From NCBI RefSeq assembly GCF_900129575.1, contig NZ_FQWE01000005.1:186001-250000 (forward strand): a stretch of 64,000 nucleotides of DNA. Direction: 5' to 3'. Below the pieces are notes generated by a model. The model was not told the DNA's origin. It was given only the letters and a program-made list of their open reading frames with translations, and ran no database searches. This document shows, piece by piece, positions 1 to 9,346 of this stretch (positions are counted from its first letter, which is position 1; each line of letters starts with the position of its first letter). The translations under genes were made by a program, and so were the position numbers. This DNA is from Flavobacterium segetis (lineage in GTDB: Bacteria > Bacteroidota > Bacteroidia > Flavobacteriales > Flavobacteriaceae).

Positions 1-1
1 C

Positions 2-400
2 GAACAGTTCAATAAGAAATTTTCTAAATTATTTGACGGAGTCCGACAAGACAGTGGAGATCCAATTGAGTTTGCTAAAAATACAATTGAACATTACCAA
101 AAAATGGGAATCGATCCAAAATCTAAAATTATTGTTTTCTCTGATTCTTTGAATTTAGAAAAGGTAAAAGTTATTGCTGAGTTTTGTCGAGGAAAAATAA
201 AAATGTCTTTTGGAATTGGAACAAACTTTAGCAATGATGTAGGTTTACCTGCTATGAATATGGTGATTAAACTTACGGATACTAAAACTGAAAACGGTCG
301 CTGGGAAGGTGTTGTGAAATTATCAGATGAAAAAAATAAACATACGGGAACTCCTAAAATGATTACGCTTGCCCAAGAAGTTTTAGGAATAGAATCCTAA
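2..400 (+). CDS. pncB: Nicotinate phosphoribosyltransferase, C-terminal part (cut by window start)
   Basis: The enzyme makes nicotinate mononucleotide from nicotinate and PRPP in the cytoplasmic NAD salvage pathway. The frame is open from base 2, well upstream of the first ATG at 104, so this is the last 132 codons of a longer gene (family members are about 390 residues). Visible: GVRQDSGDP, the conserved phosphate-binding/active-site segment of the family, then FSDSLNLEK and the C-terminal FGIGTNFSND segment, which also fits PncB. No terminator was seen in the 150 bases after the stop. High confidence in the family; the N-terminal half cannot be assessed. Confidence 0.9.
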   Translation, partial: EQFNKKFSKLFDGVRQDSGDPIEFAKNTIEHYQKMGIDPKSKIIVFSDSLNLEKVKVIAEFCRGKIKMSFGIGTNFSNDVGLPAMNMVIKLTDTKTENGRWEGVVKLSDEKNKHTGTPKMITLAQEVLGIES

Positions 401-551
401 GATCAATTGGTTTATTGCTGTCGACATCATTTTTATAACTTTGGAGCGAAGCTCTTTTAAAATATATCGAATAACACTATATTAGCGCGCTCTAGGTTAA
501 GCTAAAAAGTAAAAACCAAAAAGAACAAAGTTAAAATCTACAAAATTTACA

Positions 552-2411
552 ATGTCCGATCAAAATCAATATACCGAAGATAACATTAGGTCATTAGACT
601 GGAAAGAACACATTCGAATGCGTCCTGGAATGTATATTGGGAAACTGGGAGACGGTTCTTCACCAGATGATGGTATTTATATTCTTTTAAAGGAAGTTTT
701 AGACAACTGTATCGATGAATTTGTCATGGGTGCTGGGAAAACAATTGAAGTTACAATCAAAGATAAAACCGTTACCGTACGAGATTATGGTCGTGGAATT
801 CCTTTGGGAAAAGTGATTGATGTTGTATCTAAGATGAATACAGGAGGGAAATATGATTCTCTAGCGTTTAAAAAATCCGTGGGATTAAATGGAGTAGGTA
901 CAAAGGCTGTAAATGCTTTATCGAACTATTTTCGTGTCGAATCTGTTCGAGATGAAAAACAAAAAGCAGCAGAATTTTCAGCTGGGAACTTAGTTCTTGA
1001 GGAAGATATAATTGAGACCACAAAGAGAAAAGGAACAAAGGTTACTTTTATTCCAGACGAATCAATCTTTAAAAATTATAAATTTAGATATGAGTATATT
1101 ATCAAAATGCTTAAAAACTATTGTTACTTAAACAATGGTTTGACGATCATTTTTAACGGTGAGAAATACTTTTCTGAAAACGGACTTAGAGATTTATTAG
1201 AGGAAACTATCAGTGCTGAAGATTTAGAATATCCTATTATTCACTTGAAAGGCGAAGATATTGAAATTGCTTTGACACACAGTAAAACGCAATATAGCGA
1301 AGAATACCATTCGTTTGTAAATGGGCAAAATACAACTCAAGGAGGAACTCATCTTGCCGCTTATCGCGAAGCGATTGTAAAAACGATTCGCGAATTTTAT
1401 AATAAAAGTTTTGAAGCTTCAGATGTTCGAAAATCTATTGTTACTGCAATTAGCATTAAAGTAATGGAGCCGGTTTTTGAATCACAAACCAAAACCAAAT
1501 TAGGTTCGACTGATATGGGTTCCGAAGTGGGAATGCCTTCAGTACGAACTTTTGTAAATGATTTTGTAAAAACAAAATTAGATAATTATTTACACAAGAA
1601 TCCTGTTACTGCAGATGCATTATTACGCAAAATTTTGCAGGCAGAAAGAGAGCGTAAAGAATTATCTGGAATTAGAAAACTAGCTACAGATCGAGCTAAG
1701 AAAGCAAATTTGCATAATAAAAAATTGAGAGATTGCCGTGCGCACCTTCCAGATACAAAAAATCCTAGAAATTTAGAAAGTACGCTTTTTATCACCGAGG
1801 GAGATTCAGCGTCAGGTTCCATTACCAAATCCAGAGATGTTAACACACAAGCTGTTTTTAGTTTGCGTGGAAAACCTTTGAACTCTTACGGGATGAGTAA
1901 GAAAATTGTTTATGAAAATGAAGAATTCAACTTATTACAATCCGCATTAGATATCGAGGATGGACTTGAAAAGTTGCGTTACAACAATATTGTAATTGCA
2001 ACTGATGCCGATGTCGATGGAATGCACATTCGCCTTTTATTGATTACATTTTTCTTGCAATTTTTTCCTGAATTGATCAAAGAAGGACATTTATACATTT
2101 TGCAGACTCCACTTTTTAGAGTTCGAAATAAGAAAGAAACGATATACTGTTACTCAGATGACGAACGAAAAGAAGCAATTGAAAAATTGAAGCCAAAGCC
2201 AGAAATTACCCGATTTAAAGGTTTAGGAGAGATTTCGCCAGATGAGTTTAAAAATTTTATTGGAGAAACCATTCGCTTAGATCCTGTGATGATGGATAAA
2301 AACACGTCGATTGAGCAATTATTATCTTTTTATATGGGTAAAAACACACCTGACCGACAAGAGTTTATTATTAAAAATTTGAAGGTTGAATTAGATGTTA
2401 TTGAAGTTTAA
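552..2411 (+). CDS. parE: DNA topoisomerase IV subunit B (ATPase and TOPRIM subunit)
   Basis: ATP-hydrolysing subunit of the type IIA topoisomerase that decatenates chromosomes; partner of ParC encoded about 1.2 kb downstream. The 619-residue length fits ParE rather than a longer GyrB. N-terminal GHKL ATPase motifs are visible: [16 protein letters not shown] and [14 protein letters not shown]. The TOPRIM domain has EGDSASGS with the acidic residue at E416, and the metal-binding DADVD at 485-489. The C-terminal PFKGLGE-like segment reads [13 protein letters not shown]. The pairing with a 900-residue A subunit in the same orientation supports topoisomerase IV over gyrase. The gene between them (2468-3550) is an insertion relative to the simple parE-parC arrangement. 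Confidence 0.93.
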   Translation: MSDQNQYTEDNIRSLDWKEHIRMRPGMYIGKLGDGSSPDDGIYILLKEVLDNCIDEFVMGAGKTIEVTIKDKTVTVRDYGRGIPLGKVIDVVSKMNTGGKYDSLAFKKSVGLNGVGTKAVNALSNYFRVESVRDEKQKAAEFSAGNLVLEEDIIETTKRKGTKVTFIPDESIFKNYKFRYEYIIKMLKNYCYLNNGLTIIFNGEKYFSENGLRDLLEETISAEDLEYPIIHLKGEDIEIALTHSKTQYSEEYHSFVNGQNTTQGGTHLAAYREAIVKTIREFYNKSFEASDVRKSIVTAISIKVMEPVFESQTKTKLGSTDMGSEVGMPSVRTFVNDFVKTKLDNYLHKNPVTADALLRKILQAERERKELSGIRKLATDRAKKANLHNKKLRDCRAHLPDTKNPRNLESTLFITEGDSASGSITKSRDVNTQAVFSLRGKPLNSYGMSKKIVYENEEFNLLQSALDIEDGLEKLRYNNIVIATDADVDGMHIRLLLITFFLQFFPELIKEGHLYILQTPLFRVRNKKETIYCYSDDERKEAIEKLKPKPEITRFKGLGEISPDEFKNFIGETIRLDPVMMDKNTSIEQLLSFYMGKNTPDRQEFIIKNLKVELDVIEV

Positions 2412-2467
2412 TAATTATTAAGAACCGTCTCATCGCGAGAAAAAATTAAATAATGTTATAATTAATT

Positions 2468-3550
2468 ATGGATAATCTTCATAACAATTCATTATTCTCT
2501 CAAGTTGTAGATTTGCTGCAGCAATCAAAGCAACAAGTAGTACGAGCTATAAATCATACTATGGTTTATACTTATTATGAGATTGGCCGAATGATTGTTG
2601 AAGAAGAGCAAAATGGAAAAGATCGCGCTGAGTATGGTAAGCAATTATTAAAAGGACTTTCAAAAGAGCTGAATCAAGAGTTTGGAAAAGGGTTTTCTGT
2701 TGAAAGTCTTGATCGAATGAGGAAATTTTACAAAACCTATTCAATTTCCGCATCGTTGACGTGGATTTCTGATGATTCAAATTCGTCATCACTGATGACG
2801 AATTTTGAGAATGGAAAAACACAGTCACTGACTACATTATTTAAAAATAAGAATTTATTCAATCTTACGTGGACTCATTACATATTCTTAATGCGTATTG
2901 ATGATTCTAATGAAAGAAGTTTCTACGAAATTGAAACCGCAAAAAATAATTGGAGCGTTCGGGAATTAAAGCGACAGTATGATACTGCTTTATATACCAG
3001 ATTGTCTTTAAGCAGAGATAAGGAAGCGATTTTAAAACTGTCTCAACAAGAACAAATTATAGAGAAGCCAAAAGATATAATCAAAGATCCTTACATTCTT
3101 GAATTTCTTGGTTTACCAGAGTTAAATCAATATTCAGAAAATGAACTTGAAGAAGAAATCATCAATAAATTAGAACATTTTCTGTTAGAATTGGGCAATG
3201 GTTTTGCTTTTATTGCCAGGCAAAAACGAATAACGTTTGATGATAAACATTTTAGAATTGACTTGGTTTTTTATAACCGAATATTAAAATGTTTCGTTCT
3301 TATTGATTTAAAAATAGGAGAATTAAAACATCAGGATTTAGGTCAAATGCAAATGTACGTTAATTATTATGACAGAGAAATGCGTTTCGAAGAGGAGAAT
3401 AAAACAATTGGATTAGTTCTGTGTCAGAATAAAAGTGATTTAGTTGTAGAATACACATTACCTGAAAATAATGAACAAATTTTTGCTAGTAAATATAAAA
3501 TGGTGTTGCCAAGTAAAGAGGAATTGATCCATTTGATTGAACAAATATAG
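2468..3550 (+). CDS. YhcG-type PD-(D/E)XK nuclease-domain protein (DUF1016 family)
   Basis: A 360-residue protein with the two-part YhcG architecture: an N-terminal DUF1016 region (about 10-190, containing TYYEIGRMIVEEEQ and EYGKQLLKGLSKEL) and a C-terminal PD-(D/E)XK nuclease-like domain (about 200-350). The nuclease core can be read as RIDLVFYNR followed by VLIDLKIGELKHQDLGQM, giving the D...DxK pattern plus the downstream Q often seen in this fold. Family members are scattered in bacterial genomes, sometimes near restriction or mobile loci; their biochemical role is poorly settled. Here it sits between parE and parC, same strand, 56 bases after parE and 53 before parC, so it may be co-transcribed with them. 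Low-complexity segment at about 95-120 (serine/threonine/asparagine rich). Confidence 0.85.
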   Translation: MDNLHNNSLFSQVVDLLQQSKQQVVRAINHTMVYTYYEIGRMIVEEEQNGKDRAEYGKQLLKGLSKELNQEFGKGFSVESLDRMRKFYKTYSISASLTWISDDSNSSSLMTNFENGKTQSLTTLFKNKNLFNLTWTHYIFLMRIDDSNERSFYEIETAKNNWSVRELKRQYDTALYTRLSLSRDKEAILKLSQQEQIIEKPKDIIKDPYILEFLGLPELNQYSENELEEEIINKLEHFLLELGNGFAFIARQKRITFDDKHFRIDLVFYNRILKCFVLIDLKIGELKHQDLGQMQMYVNYYDREMRFEEENKTIGLVLCQNKSDLVVEYTLPENNEQIFASKYKMVLPSKEELIHLIEQI

Positions 3551-3603
3551 AAGAATTTAAATGGAGTTATTATAGCGCCATAACTTGAGTTTTAAGCATT
3601 TTT

Positions 3604-6306
3604 ATGAAAGACGAAGAAGAAGATAACATCATACCAAACGGAGACGAATCACAAAACGAAACGAATGATTCTAACGAGTCAAACGACGAAGGATTTGAAG
3701 ATATCATAACTTCAGGCGGACAGCATTTTTACGATAATCAAGAAGAAGGAAGCGATACAATTACCAAAGTTACGGGAATGTATAAGGACTGGTTTCTGGA
3801 TTATGCCTCTTATGTAATTCTAGAGCGAGCGGTTCCTGCAATTGAGGATGGTTTTAAACCAGTGCAACGTAGAATCATGCACTCGCTAAAAGAATTGGAT
3901 GACGGTCGTTACAATAAAGTAGCTAACGTTGTTGGGCACACCATGCAATATCATCCTCACGGTGATCAAAGCATAGGTGATGCAATGGTGCAAATAGGCC
4001 AAAAAGAATTATTAATTGATTGCCAAGGAAACTGGGGAAATATATTAACAGGTGACGGTGCAGCTGCTTCACGTTATATTGAAGCACGTTTATCTAAATT
4101 TGCTTTGGAGGTCTTATATTCTCCAAAAATCACTGACTGGGGCGTTTCTTATGATGGACGACGTGCTGAACCTAATAATCTTCCGGTAAAATTTCCGCTA
4201 CTTTTAACACAAGGTGCTGAGGGGATTGCCGTTGGTCTTTCGATGAAAGTATTGCCGCATAACTTTAATGAGTTAATAGACTGTTCCATCAAAATATTAA
4301 AAGGAAAGCCATTTACCTTGTATCCGGATTTCATGACACAAGGAATTGCTGATATTTCTAATTATAATGATGGTTTGCGTGGTGGACGTGTTCGTGTTCG
4401 TGCCAAAATTGCGCAACTCGACAAGAATACATTGGTAATTACCCAAATCCCGTTTTCGACTAATACAACGACTTTGATTGATAGTATTTTGAAAGCTAAC
4501 GATAAAGGCAAAATCAAAATCAAAAAAATTGAAGATAATACAGCTGCAGAAGTTGAAATACTAATACACCTATTTCCAGGAGTTTCTCCTGATAAAACAA
4601 TTGATGCTTTATTTGCTTTTACGGCTTGTGAAACTTCGGTAGCGCCTTTAGGTTGCGTGATTGAAGATAACAAACCGCTATTTGTAGGTGTTTCTGATAT
4701 GTTACGTATATCAACTAATAGGACAGTACAGTTGCTCAAAAGTGAATTAGAAATTCAACTTCGTGAATTAGAAGAACAATGGCACTTTCTGTCATTAGAG
4801 CGCATTTTTATTGAGAATAAAATCTATCGTGATATTGAGGAAATGACAACTCGTGAAAGCGTTATAAAAGCGGTCGACGACGGTTTGAAGCCGCATATTA
4901 GTCATTTAAAAAGAGCAGTAACGGAGGACGATATTTTGCGATTATTGGATATTCGCATCATGCGAATTTCTAAGTTTGATAGTAATAAAGCACAAGATAA
5001 AATTGAATCGCTGGAAGGCGATATTGAGCAAGTGAAACATCATTTAGAGCATTTAATCGAATTTGCTATTGCTTACTTTGCTAAATTAAAAGAAAAATAT
5101 GGCAAAGGTAGAGAACGCAAAACAGAGCTTCGTATTTTTGATGATATCGAAGCTACAAAAGTAGTATTAAGAAATACGAAACTGTATGTAAATAAGGAAG
5201 AAGGTTTTGTAGGAACGAGTTTGAAAAAAGATGAATATGTCACGGACTGTTCTGATATTGATGATGTGATTGTTTTTCTTCGTGACGGAAAAATGATGAT
5301 TACTAAAGTAGATGCAAAAACCTTTGTGGGTAAAGATATTATTCACATTGCCATTTTTGATAAAAGCGACAAGCGAACTATTTACAATATGATTTACCGT
5401 GATGGAAAATCAGGTCCATCATATATAAAAAGATTTAATGTTTCAGGAGTTACTCGCGATAAAGCATACGATTTAACCAATGAAACTGCTGGATCACAAG
5501 TAGTATATTTTTCTTGTAACCCAAATGGTGAAGCTGAAGTCATTACTATTTTATTGCGCCAAGTAGGAACTGTAAAAAAGCTAAAATTCGATATTGACTT
5601 CGCCAGTTTGACTATTAAAGGAAGAAGTTCTAAAGGTAATACAGTGACAAAATACCCAATTAAAAAAATCGAACTTAAAGAAAAAGGAATTTCGACTTTA
5701 CTGCCGCGTAAAGTTTGGTTTGATGACACTGTGCAACGACTAAATGTGGATGGAAGAGGGGAGTTATTAGGTGAATTCAGACCAAGCGATAAAATCTTGA
5801 TTATTTCACAATCTGGAAAAATTAAAGTGATAACTCCTGAACTAAGTACTCATTTTGATCATGGAATGATAATTTTAGAAAAATGGATTCCAAAAAAACC
5901 TATTTCGGCTATTTATTTTGACGGTGAAAAAGAAAGGTATTATATAAAACGTTTTTTAATCGAAATTGAAAATAAAGAAGAAATTTTTATTACAGAACAT
6001 CCTAACTCGCAGTTAGAAATCGTATCCACAGATTATCGACCTGTTGCTGAATTAATATTTTCAAAAGTAAAGGGAGTTCAAAAAGAAAGTCAAATCGTAG
6101 ATATTGAATCTTACATTGCTTTAAAAGGTTTTAAAGCAATGGGAAATCAATTGACTACTGATAAATTGAAACAAGTAAATCTTTTACCGCCTTTACATTA
6201 TGAAATTCCAGTTGAAACAGTACCTGAGCCAACTGTTGTTGAAGATATTAATGATTCAAATATTCAACTAGATGATGATGGACAAATAACTTTAAGTTTA
6301 GAATAA
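3604..6306 (+). CDS. parC: DNA topoisomerase IV subunit A (DNA cleavage subunit)
   Basis: Breakage-reunion subunit of topoisomerase IV. After an acidic, poorly conserved N-terminal extension of about 50 residues rich in D, E and N, the winged-helix core begins around YASYVILERAVPAIEDGFKP. The active-site tyrosine is Y158 within SRYIEARLSK, preceded by the conserved HPHGD and GNWGNI segments. The C-terminal part (from about 500) should form the DNA-wrapping beta-pinwheel, although I see no clear GyrA-box, consistent with ParC. At 900 residues it is longer than proteobacterial ParC, as usual in Bacteroidota. A strong hairpin terminator begins just before the stop-adjacent A tract. Confidence 0.93.
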   Translation: MKDEEEDNIIPNGDESQNETNDSNESNDEGFEDIITSGGQHFYDNQEEGSDTITKVTGMYKDWFLDYASYVILERAVPAIEDGFKPVQRRIMHSLKELDDGRYNKVANVVGHTMQYHPHGDQSIGDAMVQIGQKELLIDCQGNWGNILTGDGAAASRYIEARLSKFALEVLYSPKITDWGVSYDGRRAEPNNLPVKFPLLLTQGAEGIAVGLSMKVLPHNFNELIDCSIKILKGKPFTLYPDFMTQGIADISNYNDGLRGGRVRVRAKIAQLDKNTLVITQIPFSTNTTTLIDSILKANDKGKIKIKKIEDNTAAEVEILIHLFPGVSPDKTIDALFAFTACETSVAPLGCVIEDNKPLFVGVSDMLRISTNRTVQLLKSELEIQLRELEEQWHFLSLERIFIENKIYRDIEEMTTRESVIKAVDDGLKPHISHLKRAVTEDDILRLLDIRIMRISKFDSNKAQDKIESLEGDIEQVKHHLEHLIEFAIAYFAKLKEKYGKGRERKTELRIFDDIEATKVVLRNTKLYVNKEEGFVGTSLKKDEYVTDCSDIDDVIVFLRDGKMMITKVDAKTFVGKDIIHIAIFDKSDKRTIYNMIYRDGKSGPSYIKRFNVSGVTRDKAYDLTNETAGSQVVYFSCNPNGEAEVITILLRQVGTVKKLKFDIDFASLTIKGRSSKGNTVTKYPIKKIELKEKGISTLLPRKVWFDDTVQRLNVDGRGELLGEFRPSDKILIISQSGKIKVITPELSTHFDHGMIILEKWIPKKPISAIYFDGEKERYYIKRFLIEIENKEEIFITEHPNSQLEIVSTDYRPVAELIFSKVKGVQKESQIVDIESYIALKGFKAMGNQLTTDKLKQVNLLPPLHYEIPVETVPEPTVVEDINDSNIQLDDDGQITLSLE

Positions 6307-6335
6307 AAAATAGCGCTCTTAGTGCGCTATTTTTT
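6305..6335. terminator. Bidirectional rho-independent terminator between parC and terC-like gene
   Basis: Near-perfect inverted repeat: AAAAAATAGCGC, a 7-base loop, then GCGCTATTTTTT. The A and T tracts make it work on either strand. It lies directly after the parC stop and 12 bases beyond the 3' end of the convergent gene at 6347, so it can terminate both. Confidence 0.85.
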
Positions 6336-6346
6336 ATAGAATATTA

Positions 6347-7117
6347 TTAATTTTTTTTTCTCATTTTCATATTCAGGAATTCTACTCCTAAAGAAAATGC
6401 AATCGCAAAATACAAATAACCTTTAGGAACTACGCCAACGTGTTCGCCAACTAATGAGGCATTCGATAAGTGCATACTTTCAGTAATTAACATAAAACCA
6501 ATTAAGATTAAAAAGGCTAATCCCAAAATTTGAATAGACGGATTAGCATTCACAAAGTTTCCAACAGGTACTGCAAACAGCATCATTACGCCCACAGAAA
6601 TTAATACAGCAGTTACCATGATATACAATGCACCTTCAACTCCATTAGTCATTCCCACAGCAGTCAAAATACTATCAACTGAAAATATTAAATCGATTAG
6701 TAGGATTTGGACAATCACATTAGAAAATGATTTTGTTGCAGTTGCTTTTAAATCTAATTTTTCTTCTCCTGTATGATCTACTTTTTCGTGGATTTCCTTA
6801 GTGCTTTTGTAAATTAAAAATAATCCACCAAGAAATAGAATTATTGCTTGTCCAGTAAATTCAGCACTGAACCAGCCCCAGTTTATGGTGAAAAAAGGTG
6901 CTTTCATTGCAATTAACAAAGTGATTCCAAAAAGCAACGCGATACGCATAAACATAGCTAGAAACAAACCTATTTGTGTAGCTTTTTTTCGTTTCTCGAC
7001 AGGTAATTTTCCAGTTACTATTGAGATAAAAATGATGTTATCAATTCCCAAAATAATTTCAAGAAAAGTTAATGTTAACAAGGCAATCCACGCATCTGGA
7101 TTTAAAAATACTTCCAT
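6347..7117 (-). CDS. TerC family integral membrane protein
   Basis: A 256-residue polytopic inner-membrane protein with about seven hydrophobic segments. TerC hallmarks: EIILGIDNIIFISI near the N terminus and the second half-repeat IDLIFSVDSILTAVGMTNG, each carrying a conserved membrane aspartate (in GIDN and SVDS). The family is linked to tellurite resistance and, in better studied members, to metal (Mn2+) export or co-translocational metal loading of secreted enzymes; the substrate here is unknown. Last gene of a minus-strand run that begins with the methyltransferase at 10807, 27 bases after the lipoprotein gene. Its 3' end faces parC across a shared terminator. Confidence 0.88.
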   Translation of the reverse strand: MEVFLNPDAWIALLTLTFLEIILGIDNIIFISIVTGKLPVEKRKKATQIGLFLAMFMRIALLFGITLLIAMKAPFFTINWGWFSAEFTGQAIILFLGGLFLIYKSTKEIHEKVDHTGEEKLDLKATATKSFSNVIVQILLIDLIFSVDSILTAVGMTNGVEGALYIMVTAVLISVGVMMLFAVPVGNFVNANPSIQILGLAFLILIGFMLITESMHLSNASLVGEHVGVVPKGYLYFAIAFSLGVEFLNMKMRKKN

Positions 7118-7144
7118 TTTTTTAAATTAATTGTTCGTAGTGAT

Positions 7145-7519
7145 TTAATCTGAAATTTTAGTTACGGTTCCTCTTTGTTTATTGTCGGAGCCTACTATTC
7201 CAAATTCAAAGGTATAGGAATCTTTTGTAGTTGTTAAAATTTTCATGCCTATAGCTTTTTCTTCAGCCATATTTCTTGGATGTAATTTTCGCAATACATA
7301 TTCACAATCGCTTATCCAGCGTATGGAAGCGGTATCAGTCTTTCCCTCGTAAGTCTCAATTTCGATGCTATCATTACGTTGAAAAACAGTTGTTTTCATA
7401 ACGCCATCAACTTCATGTTCAAATTTAAATTTTCCGGTTTTGAAATCTTTACAACTGCGTTCCACATCGTAGCATGAAAACAGTAGCATGAAAACAGGTA
7501 ATACTAATAATTTTTTCAT
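7145..7519 (-). CDS. Small predicted lipoprotein, function unknown
   Basis: A 124-residue protein with a short hydrophobic signal ending in a lipobox (LLFSC), so the mature N terminus would be Cys16 and the protein membrane anchored. The mature part has alternating beta-type sequence (KFKFEHEVDG, DSIEIETYEG, YTFEFGIVG), suggesting a small beta sandwich or barrel. I do not recognise a characterised family. It lies 11 bases after the pentapeptide gene and 27 before the TerC gene, so it is probably in that operon. Any database name linking it to topoisomerase would come from proximity to parC, not from domain content. Confidence 0.75.
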   Translation of the reverse strand: MKKLLVLPVFMLLFSCYDVERSCKDFKTGKFKFEHEVDGVMKTTVFQRNDSIEIETYEGKTDTASIRWISDCEYVLRKLHPRNMAEEKAIGMKILTTTKDSYTFEFGIVGSDNKQRGTVTKISD

Positions 7520-7530
7520 ATTCGTCTTTA

Positions 7531-8103
7531 TTATAATATTTTAATATCGTATTTATCTAAAAGCCCAGCAATTCCTTGAGTAGAAAATTTAGCTTTTTTC
7601 ATTGGATTAAATTCTGGATCGATTTTGTAATTATAAGCTGTGGTAAAATCAGTCCCTGCTAATTGCGTATCATTAAAAACGGCATTATCCAAATTACAAT
7701 TTTCGAAAACGGAATTTGTAAGGTTTGCGGCCGCGAAAGTTACCTCTTTTATTGAGCAAGAATGAAATTTAGTTTTAAGCATTTTTTTATTAGAAAATGA
7801 TCCATAATCCAGCACGCACTCCTGAAAACTAACATTAAAAAGAAAATCAACACATTTGTTAAAATGTATTCCAAGTAATTTACAATTTATAAAACTAACC
7901 GTTTTTAAGCTTGTATTGGTTAGGTCGATCATCGCTAAATTACAATTGATGAACTCGCAATCCATAAATATATTATTGGAAAAATCGCTATTCGAAAAAT
8001 CACAATTTTTGAAAATACAATCTTCGAATTCTCGATTGTTAATTCTTTGATTAATCAAGTTTACTTTTTCAAATGTTTTTTGAATATGTATTAAATCTTC
8101 CAT
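7531..8103 (-). CDS. Pentapeptide repeat protein, Qnr/MfpA-like architecture
   Basis: A 190-residue protein almost entirely made of pentapeptide A(D/N)LXX-type repeats, for example FEDCI-FKNCD-FSNSD-FSNNI-FMDCE-FINCN at about 25-55, continuing with F or L at the centre of each five-residue unit to about residue 160. Such sequences fold into a right-handed quadrilateral beta helix. Single-domain proteins of this size include Qnr and MfpA, which mimic DNA and bind type II topoisomerases, but many pentapeptide proteins have other or unknown roles. The topoisomerase IV genes lie 1.2 kb away on the opposite strand. Its start codon overlaps the stop of the upstream gene by one base, indicating translational coupling. 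Confidence 0.88.
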   Translation of the reverse strand: MEDLIHIQKTFEKVNLINQRINNREFEDCIFKNCDFSNSDFSNNIFMDCEFINCNLAMIDLTNTSLKTVSFINCKLLGIHFNKCVDFLFNVSFQECVLDYGSFSNKKMLKTKFHSCSIKEVTFAAANLTNSVFENCNLDNAVFNDTQLAGTDFTTAYNYKIDPEFNPMKKAKFSTQGIAGLLDKYDIKIL

Positions 8104-8324
8104 TAGTCGTCAAATAAACTTTTAACAATTATTGTTAAACCCCGATATGCAAAATAAACTGCCAGAATACAAATTATTATACCAACAGCTAATACTAAGT
8201 AATGCCACACGTTTTGTTTATTCATAAAAGCATTATGAATAACCACTGGACCTAAAAATAAGAGAGGTATAGAACCTGCTAAATAGGTAATTCCTTTTGA
8301 TAACATTTGTTTATCTGTTCCCAT
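8103..8324 (-). CDS. DUF6095-type small membrane protein
   Basis: A 73-residue protein with two predicted transmembrane helices (about 11-30 and 41-62), joined by a short loop, the kind of protein grouped in DUF6095 in flavobacteria. Function unknown. The N terminus MGTDKQMLSKGITYLAGS is typical of that small family as I recall it. It is located between murQ (48 bases upstream) and the pentapeptide gene (one-base overlap), within the minus-strand operon. Confidence 0.7.
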   Translation of the reverse strand: MGTDKQMLSKGITYLAGSIPLLFLGPVVIHNAFMNKQNVWHYLVLAVGIIICILAVYFAYRGLTIIVKSLFDD

Positions 8325-8372
8325 ACATAATTTTATTGGTTGATAATTAGTTTATAAACTTATACATTAATC

Positions 8373-9185
8373 CTACTCATTATAGACTTCAATCACTTTT
8401 CTTACGCTGCCCTGCTGCTTTAATAATTTTCTTGCTTGTTGATAAGAAATAGGAATTTCGTCCATGATCATTTTCACACCTCGATCAATAAGTTTACTAT
8501 TGCTAAGTTGCATATCGATCATTTTATTGCCCTTCACTTTGCCAAGTTGAATCATTGTTGCGGTGCTAATCATATTTAGCACTAATTTTTGAGCTGTACC
8601 CGCTTTCATTCGAGAGCTACCGGTAATAAATTCAGCTCCAACAACTACTTCAATTGGGAAGTTCGCTACTGTAGAAAGTGGACTTCCTTCGTTGCAAGAA
8701 ATACTTCCTGTCGTGATATTATTTTCATTACACTTTTCTAAACCACTTATGACATAAGGAGTTGTTCCCGATGCGGCAATCCCGACAACTACATCATTTT
8801 CATTAATATTATATTTTTGTAAATCTAACCAAGCTTGAGCGGTATTGTCTTCGGCATTTTCTACTGCTTTACGAATCGCAGAATCTCCACCTGCAATTAT
8901 TCCTATAACTAAGTCAAATGGGACGCCAAATGTTGGTGGACATTCTGATGCATCTAAAATTCCTAAACGTCCGGATGTTCCCGCTCCAATATAAAATAAA
9001 CGACCGCCATGTTGCATTTTAGTGACAATCACATTTACTAAACTTTCAATTGCTGGTAGCGCTTTCTCAACTGCAAGTGGTACTGTTTTATCTTCTTTAT
9101 TTATATTTGAAAGCAAATTTGATACTGACATTGTTTCTAAATGTTCGTATTGTGATTGCTGCTCCGTGGTTTTAATAAATGTCAT
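8373..9185 (-). CDS. murQ: N-acetylmuramic acid 6-phosphate etherase
   Basis: Cleaves the lactyl ether of MurNAc-6-phosphate to GlcNAc-6-phosphate plus lactate during peptidoglycan recycling in the cytoplasm. The SIS sugar-isomerase domain is clear: FYIGAGTSGRLGILDASECPP segment, GGDSAIRKAVENAEDN, VVGIAASGTTPYV and the conserved TGSSRMKAGTAQKL near the C terminus. I chose the ATG at 9185 (270 residues, starting MTFIKTTEQ) rather than the in-frame ATG at 9215, because MurQ proteins normally begin with a short T-rich segment before the conserved region. No MurNAc transporter or AnmK is visible nearby. Confidence 0.93.
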   Translation of the reverse strand: MTFIKTTEQQSQYEHLETMSVSNLLSNINKEDKTVPLAVEKALPAIESLVNVIVTKMQHGGRLFYIGAGTSGRLGILDASECPPTFGVPFDLVIGIIAGGDSAIRKAVENAEDNTAQAWLDLQKYNINENDVVVGIAASGTTPYVISGLEKCNENNITTGSISCNEGSPLSTVANFPIEVVVGAEFITGSSRMKAGTAQKLVLNMISTATMIQLGKVKGNKMIDMQLSNSKLIDRGVKMIMDEIPISYQQARKLLKQQGSVRKVIEVYNE

Positions 9186-9239
9186 TTTTAATGCTGTTGA
9201 ATTTATGTTGAACAATTTGTTCTTGTCGTTATTTTAACT

Positions 9240-9333
9240 GCGTGAGGGATAGTAGTGGAAATCCTTTTTTATGTAGCGAAAGCGAAATAAAAAAGATTGC
9301 AGCGCATAGCCCGTTTCGCTTTTGCGAACACGC
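9240..9333. ncRNA. Putative structured intergenic element, three-way junction fold
   Basis: Three nested or adjacent helices can be drawn: closing stem GCGTG (9240-9244) with CACGC (9329-9333); a long stem ATCCTTTTTTAT (9261-9272) with ATAAAAAAGAT (9287-9297); and hairpin TTCGC-TTTT-GCGAA (9315-9328). It lies between the ZIP and murQ genes. Its wording (GAGGGATAGTAGTGGAAATCC and GCAGCGCATAGCCCG) resembles repeated intergenic elements I remember from Flavobacterium genomes, but I cannot name a family. Orientation is uncertain; it could also act as a transcript-end or RNA-stability element for the ZIP transcript. Confidence 0.45.
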
Positions 9334-9346
9334 CCAAACAAAAAAA

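Noticed and set aside
104..400. Start of a complete small gene at the ATG at 104
   Set aside because: The frame is open from base 2 and carries PncB-specific GVRQDSGDP before that ATG; it is a truncated longer gene.
2559..2828. Minus-strand frame opposite the YhcG-type gene
   Set aside because: Antisense shadow of a well supported gene with low-complexity content.
7145..7519. Topoisomerase-related function for the small lipoprotein
   Set aside because: It has a lipoprotein signal and no topoisomerase motif; only its location near parC suggests the link.
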